64,000 nt of DNA from Erythrobacter crassostreae (GTDB lineage Bacteria; Pseudomonadota; Alphaproteobacteria; Sphingomonadales; Sphingomonadaceae), in NCBI RefSeq assembly GCF_019204045.1, contig NZ_JAGSPC010000003.1:54626-118625 (forward strand), given 5' to 3'. Positions 1 through 8,619 of this stretch are shown piece by piece (position 1 is the first letter of the stretch; each line of letters starts with the position of its first letter). Below the pieces are notes generated by a model. It saw nothing but the letters and a program-made list of their open reading frames with translations, was not told the DNA's origin and ran no database searches. Position numbers and translations under genes: made by a program.

Positions 1-829
1 CTTTGTTATGGCTGGCCTAGCTTTCAAAATCGCGGCGGTTCCGTTCCATATGTGGACGCCGGACGTGTATGAAGGGGCGCCGACACCGGTCACGATGTTC
101 TTCGCCACAGCCCCTAAGGTTGCCGCCGTTGCATTGACCGCGCGCGTCGTAATCGAAGTGTTCGGCGCACAGGTGCTCGCTTGGCAGCAGATCGTGATGT
201 TCACCGCGCTTGCATCGATCATCTTCGGCGCATTGGGCGCCATCGGTCAGGAAAACTTGAAGCGGTTGCTCGCGTATTCCTCTATCAACAATGTCGGCTT
301 CATCCTGTTGGGCCTTGCCGTGGCAGAACAAGCAGGCGTCAGTGCGATGCTAGTTTACCTGTTCGTATATGTTGCGATGAGCGTTGGCGCATTCGCCGCG
401 TTGTTGATGCTTCGCGGTGAGGACGGAACTTTATACGAGACGTTCTCTGACATTCGCGGCCTATCCGTTACAAAACCTGCGATTGCATGGTGCCTGCTCT
501 TCACGATGTTCAGCCTCGCCGGAATCCCACCATTGCTTGGTTTCTACGGCAAATTCGTAATTTTCCAGGCGACAGTTGACGCCGGATTGATCGTATTCGG
601 CGCGATCGCTATTGCCGCCAGCGTGATTGGGGCGTTTTACTACATCAAGTTTGTCAAAGTGATGTTTTTCGACGAGCCTGAAGACGTGGTAAAAGGCAGC
701 AGCGGAGCCGCGCATTGGGCGCTGCTGTTCCTGACCGCGGCGATCATCTCACCGCTTGGTTATCTGCTTACGCCATCAATTTCTGACCTCGCTGATAAGG
801 CAGCCTCGGCGCTGTATCTCGCGGTTTGA
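1..829 (+). CDS. nuoN: NADH-quinone oxidoreductase subunit N, C-terminal part (5' truncated)
   Basis: The open frame enters from the left window edge and ends with TGA at 827-829; about 275 residues are visible. It encodes a proton-pumping antiporter-like membrane subunit of respiratory complex I. The visible part begins with the conserved stretch containing KIAAVPFHMWTPDVYEGAPT, followed by several hydrophobic helices, an ENLKRLLAYSSINNVG segment and the GIPPLLGFYGK motif; these are typical of the proton-translocating antiporter family, and NuoN is its usual last member in nuo operons. The stop codon overlaps the TTG start of the biotin ligase gene by four bases (826-829), a nuoN-birA arrangement consistent with NuoN rather than NuoL or NuoM. 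The N-terminal helices lie outside the window. Confidence 0.95.
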   Translation, partial: FVMAGLAFKIAAVPFHMWTPDVYEGAPTPVTMFFATAPKVAAVALTARVVIEVFGAQVLAWQQIVMFTALASIIFGALGAIGQENLKRLLAYSSINNVGFILLGLAVAEQAGVSAMLVYLFVYVAMSVGAFAALLMLRGEDGTLYETFSDIRGLSVTKPAIAWCLLFTMFSLAGIPPLLGFYGKFVIFQATVDAGLIVFGAIAIAASVIGAFYYIKFVKVMFFDEPEDVVKGSSGAAHWALLFLTAAIISPLGYLLTPSISDLADKAASALYLAV

Positions 830-1551
830 TCGAAACGATTGAGGTCACTGGTTCCACCAACGCTGATCTAATCGATAGGATCGGCAATGGAGAAGCCGTC
901 TTAGAAGGCAAATGGCTTCAGGCAGAACGCCAAACTGGCGGGCGAGGGCGACTGGGCCGAAAATGGGAAAGCCCGAGCGGCAACCTTTTTTGCAGCACAG
1001 TAATTGATGTCCGTGAGGGTGATCCGCCCGCCCACAGCCTTTCGTTTGTCGTCGGTCTTGCTGTATCCGACGCACTCAAACGGAGCCTCCTACCACGGAC
1101 CCCTACTGTGCTGAAATGGCCGAATGACGTACTCGTTCGCGGTGCGAAGATCGCGGGCATTCTATTGGAACGGGTGGGGGATAAGGTCGTCGCGGGCGTG
1201 GGTGTAAACGTTTGCCACGCGCCAGAGCTACCGGATCGTGAAACCACATCTGTCCTGTATGAGAATGGCAAACATGGAGGGAACCCGGGGCTCGTTCTGT
1301 CGCTGCTCGCTGATGCTCTTGTCCAACGCGTCAGCAATTGGCGTCAATTCGGATTACCGGCCACACTTGATGCATGGACAGGCGCTGCGCATCCAGTAGG
1401 GACTGCGCTGTCTATCAAGTCAGGTGATGAAGGTGAAGTGCGAGGCAGCTTTGCCGGATTGGATCAGAACGGCGCATTGCTACTGTGCTTGGCGAATGGC
1501 GCCTTGCGGACTATCCATGCTGGTGATGTTGCGATGATTGCGGAAGGATAA
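826..1551 (+). CDS. birA: Biotin--[acetyl-CoA-carboxylase] ligase
   Basis: This 241-residue protein attaches biotin to the carboxyl carrier protein of acetyl-CoA carboxylase through biotinyl-AMP. Near residue 40 it has the GRGRLGRKWESPSGNL motif of the biotin/lipoate ligase fold, then KWPNDV near residue 100 and KIAGILLE near 108, which are the substrate and ATP binding signatures. There is no N-terminal helix-turn-helix, so it is a monofunctional ligase and not a BirA-type repressor. The start is TTG, overlapping the nuoN stop, which suggests translational coupling. The C-terminal SH3-like domain is present. The gene ends directly before coaX. Confidence 0.93.
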   Translation: MIETIEVTGSTNADLIDRIGNGEAVLEGKWLQAERQTGGRGRLGRKWESPSGNLFCSTVIDVREGDPPAHSLSFVVGLAVSDALKRSLLPRTPTVLKWPNDVLVRGAKIAGILLERVGDKVVAGVGVNVCHAPELPDRETTSVLYENGKHGGNPGLVLSLLADALVQRVSNWRQFGLPATLDAWTGAAHPVGTALSIKSGDEGEVRGSFAGLDQNGALLLCLANGALRTIHAGDVAMIAEG

Positions 1552-1554
1552 TTG

Positions 1555-2352
1555 ATGCTGCTCGCTGCCGATGTCGGAAACACCAATGTGGTATTCGCCC
1601 TGTTCGAACCTGACGGGAAGGGAGGGCTATCCACACGCGCCCGCTGGCGCATCGCAACCGATCCGCGCCGGACCGGGGATGAGTATGCGGTTTGGCTTCT
1701 ACAATTGCTCGAAATCGAAAATGTATCGCGCGATGCAATTGAGCAGATTGTCTACGCTTCTGTTGTCCCGCGTGCTGATCACAATCTCAGCGTATTGGCG
1801 CAAAAATATTTCGGGATCACACCTCTAAAGGCGGGTGAGGGCAAAGCTGCGTGGCAGTTTGCGATTGATGTCGACCAGCCAAGCTCGCTTGGCGCGGACC
1901 GCGCTCTCAATATCCTCGCCGCCCATAAAAATTATGGCGGCGATTTGATCGTGATCGATTTCGGCACCGCGACCAAGTTCGAGGCGATTGATTTCAATGG
2001 TGCGTATAAAGGCGGGTCGATTGCTCCGGGGATCAATCTGTCGCTCGATGCATTGGTGGGTAAGACGGCTAAGCTCCCTCGCATTGCTATCCGCGCTCCC
2101 GAGAGCAAAAGCGTGATTGGTCGCAACACCGAAGATCAAATGCTGATTGGTGTGTTCTGGGGCTATGTCGCGATGATGGAGGGCATAGTCGAACGTATGA
2201 AGGCCGAGATTGGTCGCCCTGCGAAGGTGGTTGCAACAGGCGGTCTCGCGATCTTGTTCGACGATGCGACCGATATATTTGACCATGTCGATGCCGATCT
2301 AACGATTGAAGGCCTCGCCATCCTTGCGCAGCAGGCCGCTGACGCGGACTGA
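1555..2352 (+). CDS. coaX: Type III pantothenate kinase
   Basis: It catalyses the first step of coenzyme A synthesis, ATP-dependent phosphorylation of pantothenate. The 265-residue protein starts with the phosphate-binding motif ADVGNTN, has GADRALN near residue 102, the conserved [13 protein letters not shown] segment with the catalytic aspartate near 128, GGSIAPGI, and the C-terminal ATGGLA, all diagnostic for the CoaX (type III) family. A TTG codon three bases upstream is also in frame; ATG at 1555 is preferred because GAAGGA at 1543-1548 is then well spaced. It follows birA without a gap and precedes rnj by 22 bases, so these genes are probably one operon with nuoN. Confidence 0.93.
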   Translation: MLLAADVGNTNVVFALFEPDGKGGLSTRARWRIATDPRRTGDEYAVWLLQLLEIENVSRDAIEQIVYASVVPRADHNLSVLAQKYFGITPLKAGEGKAAWQFAIDVDQPSSLGADRALNILAAHKNYGGDLIVIDFGTATKFEAIDFNGAYKGGSIAPGINLSLDALVGKTAKLPRIAIRAPESKSVIGRNTEDQMLIGVFWGYVAMMEGIVERMKAEIGRPAKVVATGGLAILFDDATDIFDHVDADLTIEGLAILAQQAADAD

Positions 2353-2374
2353 ATTTTACCAGAATAGAGATTAC

Positions 2375-4042
2375 GTGAAAAACAACTTTACCCCCGAAAA
2401 CGAACTGCTTTTCCTCGCCCTGGGCGGCTCCGGAGAGATTGGCATGAATGTCAATTTATACGGCTGTGATGGAAAGTGGTTGATGGTCGATCTCGGCATG
2501 ACTTTTTCAGGCAATGAATATCCTGGCGTCGATCTAGTCTTCGCGGACCTGGAGTTCATTGAAGAGCGCACACGCGACCTGCTTGGTATTGTCCTAACTC
2601 ACGCGCATGAGGACCATATTGGCGCTGTCCCGTATTTTGCAGGTGAGCTCGGTGTGCCGCTTTATGCGACCCCATTCACGGCCGATCTGGTCGCGCGAAA
2701 GCTTGAAGAGGCTGGTTTGCTGGGCAAGGTCGAGCTGAACATTATCGAAGAAGATCACGGACAGATCGACATTGGTCCCTTCAGCGTGACGTATTTGCCG
2801 CTTGCTCACTCTATTGCAGAGGGCAATGCGCTGCTTATCGACACGCCTTATGGCAAAGTGTTTCACACCGGTGATTGGAAGTTGGACGAGGAGCCGATCA
2901 TCGGCGAGCCGACTACCGAGGAGGAGCTGCGCGCGATTGGCGATGACGGCGTGCATACACTTGTTTGTGACAGCACGAACGTCTTCAACCCCAACCCTTC
3001 AGGTTCGGAAGGGGCAGTGCACACGGGCCTGATGGAGGAAGTGGCGAAACACGCGGGTAAGCGCGTGCTTGTGACAACCTTTGCGAGCAACGTTGCGCGT
3101 CTCCAGACCCTTGGCGAAGTTGCCCGCGAGAACGGGCGCCAGCTTTGCGTTGCAGGGCGATCACTCGACCGGATTATCGAGGTTGCTCAAGACAACGGCT
3201 ACCTAGAGAATTTCCCGCAAACGGTGGACTTCAATACCGCGATGAACTTGCCGCGCGGTGAGGTGATGATCCTCGCTACTGGCGGGCAGGGAGAGCCCCG
3301 CGCGGCTCTTTCAAGGATCGCTGATGATAATCACCGCTTGTCGCTTAGTAGTGGCGACGTGGTGCTGTTTTCGTCGCGCCAGATCCCCGGTAACGAGATT
3401 TCGATTGGCAAGATCCAGAACATGCTTGCGGCAAAAGGTGTGACGATGGTCACTGACCGGCAGAGCATGATTCATGTTTCTGGCCATCCCGGTCGCCCTG
3501 AGCTTGAGGCTCTCTATGAGTGGCTGCGACCAGAGGTTCTGGTGCCGGTACATGGTGAAATCCGTCACATGCGTGAGCAAGCCAAGGTCGGTAAAGAGGC
3601 TGGTATCCCGCACAATGTCGTACAATCAAACGGTGACATCGTCCGGTTGGCTCCTGGTGACCCCGGACGTCTGGCTCAAGTCCGCAATGGCCGCCTAGTC
3701 CTTGATGGAGACATCATTGCTCCGGCAGATGGGGAGGCCATCACAATGCGGCGTCGGATTTCGGGCGAGGGCGTTATGGTCGTTGTCCTGCTAAGGGGAG
3801 AGAAGCCGGCAATTGAGGCGGTGGGTCTACCTTTAGACGAAGACCTTCCAGAGTTTATCGAAGAAACTCAGGAAGACATTCTGAAAGCCATCGGTAAGCT
3901 TAAGGGCAGGGATGCGCAGGACCCGGCTGCGGTGCACGAAGCAGCGCGTCTAGCAGCGCGCCGCGCCGCGCGGCGGTGGGCTGGTAAGAGCCCGCAAGTG
4001 CGGGTTATAATGCCGGGCTTGGTTCGTGAAGGATCGCGGTGA
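2375..4042 (+). CDS. rnj: Ribonuclease J
   Basis: This is a metallo-beta-lactamase/beta-CASP nuclease that acts as endonuclease and 5' exonuclease in RNA processing and decay. From the GTG at 2375 the protein has 555 residues. The zinc-binding HAHEDH motif lies at about residues 76-81, preceded by the conserved LALGGSGEIGMN stretch near 15-25; the beta-CASP and RNA-metabolising motifs (VCDSTNVFN, TFASNVARLQ, SSRQIPGNE, HVSGHPGRPEL, VPVHGEIRH) follow in order. The frame opens further upstream to 2306, but that part overlaps coaX and does not resemble the family N terminus, so the GTG is preferred. The stop overlaps the next start. Confidence 0.93.
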   Translation: MKNNFTPENELLFLALGGSGEIGMNVNLYGCDGKWLMVDLGMTFSGNEYPGVDLVFADLEFIEERTRDLLGIVLTHAHEDHIGAVPYFAGELGVPLYATPFTADLVARKLEEAGLLGKVELNIIEEDHGQIDIGPFSVTYLPLAHSIAEGNALLIDTPYGKVFHTGDWKLDEEPIIGEPTTEEELRAIGDDGVHTLVCDSTNVFNPNPSGSEGAVHTGLMEEVAKHAGKRVLVTTFASNVARLQTLGEVARENGRQLCVAGRSLDRIIEVAQDNGYLENFPQTVDFNTAMNLPRGEVMILATGGQGEPRAALSRIADDNHRLSLSSGDVVLFSSRQIPGNEISIGKIQNMLAAKGVTMVTDRQSMIHVSGHPGRPELEALYEWLRPEVLVPVHGEIRHMREQAKVGKEAGIPHNVVQSNGDIVRLAPGDPGRLAQVRNGRLVLDGDIIAPADGEAITMRRRISGEGVMVVVLLRGEKPAIEAVGLPLDEDLPEFIEETQEDILKAIGKLKGRDAQDPAAVHEAARLAARRAARRWAGKSPQVRVIMPGLVREGSR

Positions 4043-4332
4043 TGGAGTGGACGTCGATCCTAGCGATCTATTTTCTGATCTGGGTGATGACAGCTTTCAT
4101 CATGCTGCCGTTTGGTGTTCGTACAGCTGAAGAGGTTGGCGAGGCGGTCATTCCGGGTCAGGCAGAGAGCGCGCCAGTTAACTTCCGACCACGCAAACTG
4201 CTTATCCGCGCGACGATAATCGCCATCATTTTGACGACGTTGTTTGTGCTCAATTTCGAATATGGTTGGATCGGTGTCGAAGTGCTCGACATCTTTCCGA
4301 AGCCACCAAGTGCAACTGGCGAAGCGGCCTAA
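4042..4332 (+). CDS. DUF1467 family membrane protein
   Basis: This 96-residue protein has two predicted membrane helices, near residues 5-22 and 55-73. Its opening MEWTSILAIYFLIWVMTAF and the following LPFGVRTAEE are the hallmark of the DUF1467 family, small alphaproteobacterial membrane proteins of unknown role. A GTG at 4039 would give one extra residue and a four-base overlap with rnj; ATG at 4042 overlaps by one base. The gene is translationally linked to rnj. Its 3' end overlaps the oppositely oriented coiled-coil gene by four bases. Confidence 0.85.
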   Translation: MEWTSILAIYFLIWVMTAFIMLPFGVRTAEEVGEAVIPGQAESAPVNFRPRKLLIRATIIAIILTTLFVLNFEYGWIGVEVLDIFPKPPSATGEAA

Positions 4333-6887
4333 TTCCGGAAACGCTCAATCGATTGCGCCAGCACAACGTAAAGCTTGCCCATATCGGATCCCAAGACTGT
4401 GACGCCTAGGGCATTGCCATCGCGTGTGGAAAGCATCGAACGCAGCATCTTTTCAAAGTCATGGATAAAGCGGCTGACATTCCCTTTAAACGCGTCATCA
4501 CGTTGGTAGAGATCCGCAATTTCGCGTGCCTCATTGCTATCAATTAGTCGAACTGCCCGCCGTGTGAAGATGCCACGATCGCCCTTTAAATAGGCATCCC
4601 AAGCGGTGTCTGAAACTTCTTCAGACAGAGCAGAAGCGATATCTATCGCGTTCGAATTGAGGCTGTCCGTGATAAGCGACATCCTGCGCGCAAAATCGTT
4701 GTTGATTTGCTCCTCGGCCTGCTCGCGAGCATCGGCAATTCTCTGTTCAAGGTTACCGGTGAGTTCGTTCACTTTAACCAGTTGATCGCGCAATTGAACG
4801 GTCGCTTCCCTACCGACACCGGAAGCATGTGCCGCCGCTTGTTCAAGCTTCCCGATTGTCTCGGCGCTTGATGTGCGCAGCGATCTCTCTAGGGCTTCGA
4901 CCGCATCTTTTCCGATGCCATCAGCCAGCGCAATCACCTTGCTACGAGCGCCTTCGTCCAAGGCAGCGAATGCGGCATTCGTTGCCGTTTCGAGTTTCTC
5001 CAATGCTTCTCGCAGTGCATCCTGTGTCTCGCCAGCCATCGATTGGCTCTCATCTGAGAGCAATGCAAAGCCTGACCTCAACCCCTGTAGCTTAGCCAGT
5101 GTTTCCTCGGCCTGCTCACCCAACTTGGTCTGTAGCGTTTCAATTGAACTCTCGGTTTCGCTGACAGTTTCGCGTGTCGTCACAAGGTATTCGCTTAGCT
5201 CACTGCCGTGCTGGCTCGCCTGAAGCATGAGACCGCTTAACTCGGTTGCGCGGGCTTCTACGGCACCCAGTTCATCAGACGCGCCCTTAATCGCTGCTGG
5301 AAGGTCTTCGCGGCTGTGTTTCGCGCCTGATTGAATGATCTCCAGCAAGCGAATTCCTGATTCCGTTAGCCCGTCAAGCTGTGCTTCGGTCTCCGCCAAA
5401 GCAGCCCGCTTGGCTTCAATCTGCGCGTCCAGATCTTCGAGACCAGAAGTGAGATTTGTACGGGTCGATTCGCCGTGCTCAGATACTTTTCCGATCAACT
5501 CGCCGAGTTGATCCAACTGCTGGGTCATCTCTACCGTGTGCGCGACCAGCTTTTCAGTCTCCGCCGTTTGGACTTCACGTCGTTCGGCAATGGCTTCATC
5601 CAGATCAGAAAGTCGCTGTGCAAGCACTTCTGTCGCCTGAGCTTCGCGGGTATCAAACCCGGCCTGCTTGCGCTCCATTTCTTCTACGAAGCGCGCATCG
5701 CGTTTTGTCAGTGCTTCTTCAAAACGGTCGGCATCCGCTTGCATCTCGGAAAGGCGTTGCTGAGCAGCAGCAATTGCTTTTTGATCCAAACGGTCGAGTG
5801 AATCGACCATCGTCGTGACTTCGTCGCCAATCCGCGACTTTGCAGCTCTCAGTTGTTCTAGCGCCCCAACTTCGGCTTGCCGCAAGGTGGCAGAAACGGC
5901 TTTCGCCTCGCTTTGCAGTACGATAATTCGTTTGTTCATCGCAGAAAGGGCATGTTCTTCGGCTTCGCCAATTTCGTCTCGATAGGCGCCTGCCTCGGTC
6001 TGCAACGCAGCAAAACGATTGGAAACCAGGCTGTCAATCTGAGCTAGCTGCCCTTCAAAACCGCTCAGCGTCTGACCGACTTTCTCGCCTAACGCTGTTA
6101 CCTGATTTTCGCTAGCGCTGCCGAATTGGTTCAAGCGTTCGAACCCCGTCACCAACTTTTCCAGCTGCTCTTGGGCGGTTCGCCCCGCATTGCCGACTTG
6201 GTTTGAGACATCGCGAGCAGAGTTCGCGACAACAGGCAAATCATCACGCAGCTTTGTCATATTGTCCAAGGCGGTCTCGCTGGCGCTGCCAATCCGGTCC
6301 ACCTGTTTACCGTTGTTTTTGATCAAATCTTGGAGCTCGGACGCATGCGTAGTAAGCTTCTCGCTCGCAATGCGGCCTAAAGATTCCAGTTCGCGTGATT
6401 GTGCGCCAAGAAATTCGCGAGCTAGACTCAATTCGCGATTCACGACATTGAGACGGCCTTCGAGACGTGTACTTTCCTCACTGAGAGCAGAAGCCGTGTT
6501 CGCAAACCGTTTGGCTTCGGCGCGCGAATTTCGCATCGCGATGAGCCATGTCACCGCAACCAGCAAAACAGGAACAGACCAGTCAATGATCCAGCGCGTC
6601 CATTGCGCCGGGGCCGCACTCGCCGCAGCCGCAAGTTCCGCGCGCATTGCCCAACCGTAAAGGGCTGTCCAACCGGCCACTACAAGAATGGCAAATGCAG
6701 GCGCTACCCAGGTAAGTCTACCGGATCCATTCTCAAAATCGTCCTCGTACAGATCGTATTCTTCAACGTCGTCCGATGCCGCCTCAAATTCGTTCGAGAT
6801 AGCTTCGTCGCCTCTCGCCACGCCTTCGGCAGCTGTGTCTTCGGAATTCAAGCCAATGGCCCGGACGATCTGGTTCTTCTTGGTCAT
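4329..6887 (-). CDS. Large membrane-anchored coiled-coil protein of unknown function
   Basis: I do not recognise a named function. The 852-residue protein has an acidic N-terminal segment of about 55 residues, two membrane helices (about 60-80 and 103-118), and then roughly 600 residues of almost uninterrupted predicted coiled coil rich in Glu, Gln, Ala, Ser and Leu. It closes with a compact conserved-looking domain (from about 745, with GDRGIFTRRAVRLIDSNEAR and LGSDMGKLYVVLAQSIERF). The architecture suggests a scaffold with the coiled coil on one face of the inner membrane. Such proteins are often labelled ATPase or kinesin-like only because of coiled-coil similarity; I see no Walker motif. 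It converges with the DUF1467 gene and diverges from the Hpt-like gene, sharing a 69-base spacer with it. Confidence 0.8.
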   Translation of the reverse strand: MTKKNQIVRAIGLNSEDTAAEGVARGDEAISNEFEAASDDVEEYDLYEDDFENGSGRLTWVAPAFAILVVAGWTALYGWAMRAELAAAASAAPAQWTRWIIDWSVPVLLVAVTWLIAMRNSRAEAKRFANTASALSEESTRLEGRLNVVNRELSLAREFLGAQSRELESLGRIASEKLTTHASELQDLIKNNGKQVDRIGSASETALDNMTKLRDDLPVVANSARDVSNQVGNAGRTAQEQLEKLVTGFERLNQFGSASENQVTALGEKVGQTLSGFEGQLAQIDSLVSNRFAALQTEAGAYRDEIGEAEEHALSAMNKRIIVLQSEAKAVSATLRQAEVGALEQLRAAKSRIGDEVTTMVDSLDRLDQKAIAAAQQRLSEMQADADRFEEALTKRDARFVEEMERKQAGFDTREAQATEVLAQRLSDLDEAIAERREVQTAETEKLVAHTVEMTQQLDQLGELIGKVSEHGESTRTNLTSGLEDLDAQIEAKRAALAETEAQLDGLTESGIRLLEIIQSGAKHSREDLPAAIKGASDELGAVEARATELSGLMLQASQHGSELSEYLVTTRETVSETESSIETLQTKLGEQAEETLAKLQGLRSGFALLSDESQSMAGETQDALREALEKLETATNAAFAALDEGARSKVIALADGIGKDAVEALERSLRTSSAETIGKLEQAAAHASGVGREATVQLRDQLVKVNELTGNLEQRIADAREQAEEQINNDFARRMSLITDSLNSNAIDIASALSEEVSDTAWDAYLKGDRGIFTRRAVRLIDSNEAREIADLYQRDDAFKGNVSRFIHDFEKMLRSMLSTRDGNALGVTVLGSDMGKLYVVLAQSIERFRN

Positions 6888-6956
6888 GCACCCCAGATAC
6901 CACAGAAGGGCTGTGGATAAACCCCGCTTTAACTATCTAGGGTCTATGAGTGCGAA

Positions 6957-7250
6957 ATGGCTTATGAAAGCGGAGCACTTGATGCCACTTTGGCGGCGGC
7001 GGCGGGCAATGACCCGGCGTTGATGCGCGAGCTTCGCGCTGCTTTTATCGAAAGTGCACAAAAGCAGCTGGATTTGCTGAAAAGATCGCGGTGCGACGGC
7101 AACTGGAATGTCGCAGCGATGCGGCTAAAGGGCCTTGCCGCGAGTTTTCACAGCGAGGAACTTCTCGATGCAGCTGAGAAAGCTCTTATTTCTGCGCCCG
7201 GTGAACCGGCAGCCATACGCGACATCGAAACAGTTCTGGATCGCTTTTAG
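6957..7250 (+). CDS. Hpt-domain-like protein lacking the phosphoacceptor histidine
   Basis: This 97-residue, all-helical protein matches the shape of a histidine phosphotransfer domain: an N-terminal helix with MRELRAAFIESAQKQLDLL, then NWNVAAMRLKGLAASF, which lines up with the family motif AHxLKGSAAS. The position of the phosphorylated histidine is a methionine (about residue 57), while the LKG and AAS context is kept. As written it could not take part in phosphorelay, although it might bind kinases or response regulators. ATG at 6957 is the only sensible start. It is the first gene of a plus-strand set ending with a histidine-kinase-like gene. Confidence 0.75.
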   Translation: MAYESGALDATLAAAAGNDPALMRELRAAFIESAQKQLDLLKRSRCDGNWNVAAMRLKGLAASFHSEELLDAAEKALISAPGEPAAIRDIETVLDRF

Positions 7251-7379
7251 GCACTGTTTCGGCGCGAATTGCGCGCTGCTTCCCTCAAATTTTACCGGTA
7301 TCCACAAGACGTCGCTTGAAGCGGACGCTCTAACACGCCTAGCACTGCGGGGCGCCTTGTTGTGGCGCTTTGTTGAGAG

Positions 7380-8588
7380 ATGGCTTCTTTGAACACCGCA
7401 TTACTGTCGGCGCGAAAACGTACTGCAACTGGTGATCTGCGAGCGTTGATACCGCTTGTTGGTGAGCCAGTGATTGCGTGGCAAATTTCTCTTGCGATGC
7501 AGCTGGGATGCACTCGAATTGTCGTTCTTTGTGACGCACCATCGCCAGAAATTCTGGAATTGCAGCATACAGTCGAAGACAAAGGAGGCGAATTCCATGC
7601 CATCCGTACATCATTGCAGCTGCTTACACTGCTGAAGCCCGATGAGGTTTTGCTGATGCTACTCGACGGATTGGTGGTGGATCCGCAGTTGGCTGAAATC
7701 GCTGTGAAAGATGGCGAAACGCTTCGCAGTTCGGTTTTTACTCTGGAAGCAGGATCGGCGCTGACCGAGCGATACCCGGCAGAATTTGAACGGATTGATG
7801 CGACGCGCTGTTGGGCAGGGCTTACAACAATGCGAGCGTCCCACGCTCAGAAGCTGGCAGACCTGCCTCCTGATGGGGACACCATATCATTGCTTTTGCG
7901 GATTGCGCTGCAGTCTCGCACAGAAACCAACCCGATCCTGTTGGACGAACACGAGCCAATCCAATGGCTTCTCGCGGCAGATACAGAGGCAGTTGTAGAG
8001 CGCCAAGAAACTATCCTAGACTTAGCTGTGCCAAAGTCCGAGTGGAGCGGTCCAACCCTCGCGATTGCGTCAAAACTTGTCAGGCTAAGCGCGGGAACAG
8101 GCATTGCTAATGGTCCCGCCATTTGCGTTATCACAGCGGTGATTTTGGCTATCTTGTCGGTCGGTTTGGTTTCCTATGGCAATGCATCGATCGGGCTTGG
8201 TGTTGCCGCTCTTGGGGCGGCAGTCGGCTCATTTGGTGAGATTTCTCGGGACACGAAAGTCACGCTCTTTGGTGCCGCCGATCACCTCAATATATTTGGG
8301 TATTTCAATGCTGTGCGAGACGTTTTTGCTATCGCATCACTCGCTTTTGCGCTCACTGTACAGCCGGTGGTGCTGGCGGCACTTCCGATATTTGTAGTCG
8401 GCTTACTGTGGTTGGCAGCGGGCAATTCTACGCTTCGTGTCGCCCCATTTTGGAACGACCGCGCGTTGCACCTTGCGGCGCTTGCAATTTGTACCGTCTA
8501 TGATGTGCTCAGCGAAGGTCTGGTCTTGCTGGGCTTGTTGGCGCTTGCCCAGTCTACTTGGCGACATTTCTTCGCTATCGATGAGTGA
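7380..8588 (+). CDS. Putative degenerate nucleotidyltransferase fused to CDP-alcohol phosphatidyltransferase-like membrane domain
   Basis: The 402-residue protein has two parts. Residues 1-about 220 look like a sugar-nucleotidyltransferase fold (ALIPLVGEPVIAWQISLAMQLG, then IVVLC and VLLMLLDGLVV) but lack the glycine- and arginine-rich activation loop. Residues about 240-400 form several membrane helices. Between them, GSFGEISRDT followed by LFGAAD resembles the CDP-alcohol phosphatidyltransferase signature (DGxxGEIAR...G...D), with the first catalytic aspartates absent. The same domain order occurs in inositol-phosphate cytidylyltransferase/DIPP synthases, so this may be a non-catalytic relative. 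That relation is an inference; a plain unknown membrane protein is the alternative. GAGAG directly precedes the ATG, so ribosome binding looks weak. Confidence 0.6.
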   Translation: MASLNTALLSARKRTATGDLRALIPLVGEPVIAWQISLAMQLGCTRIVVLCDAPSPEILELQHTVEDKGGEFHAIRTSLQLLTLLKPDEVLLMLLDGLVVDPQLAEIAVKDGETLRSSVFTLEAGSALTERYPAEFERIDATRCWAGLTTMRASHAQKLADLPPDGDTISLLLRIALQSRTETNPILLDEHEPIQWLLAADTEAVVERQETILDLAVPKSEWSGPTLAIASKLVRLSAGTGIANGPAICVITAVILAILSVGLVSYGNASIGLGVAALGAAVGSFGEISRDTKVTLFGAADHLNIFGYFNAVRDVFAIASLAFALTVQPVVLAALPIFVVGLLWLAAGNSTLRVAPFWNDRALHLAALAICTVYDVLSEGLVLLGLLALAQSTWRHFFAIDE

Positions 8589-8619
8589 GCAATTTTGAGC
8601 CTTTGAATGGCGATTAAAG

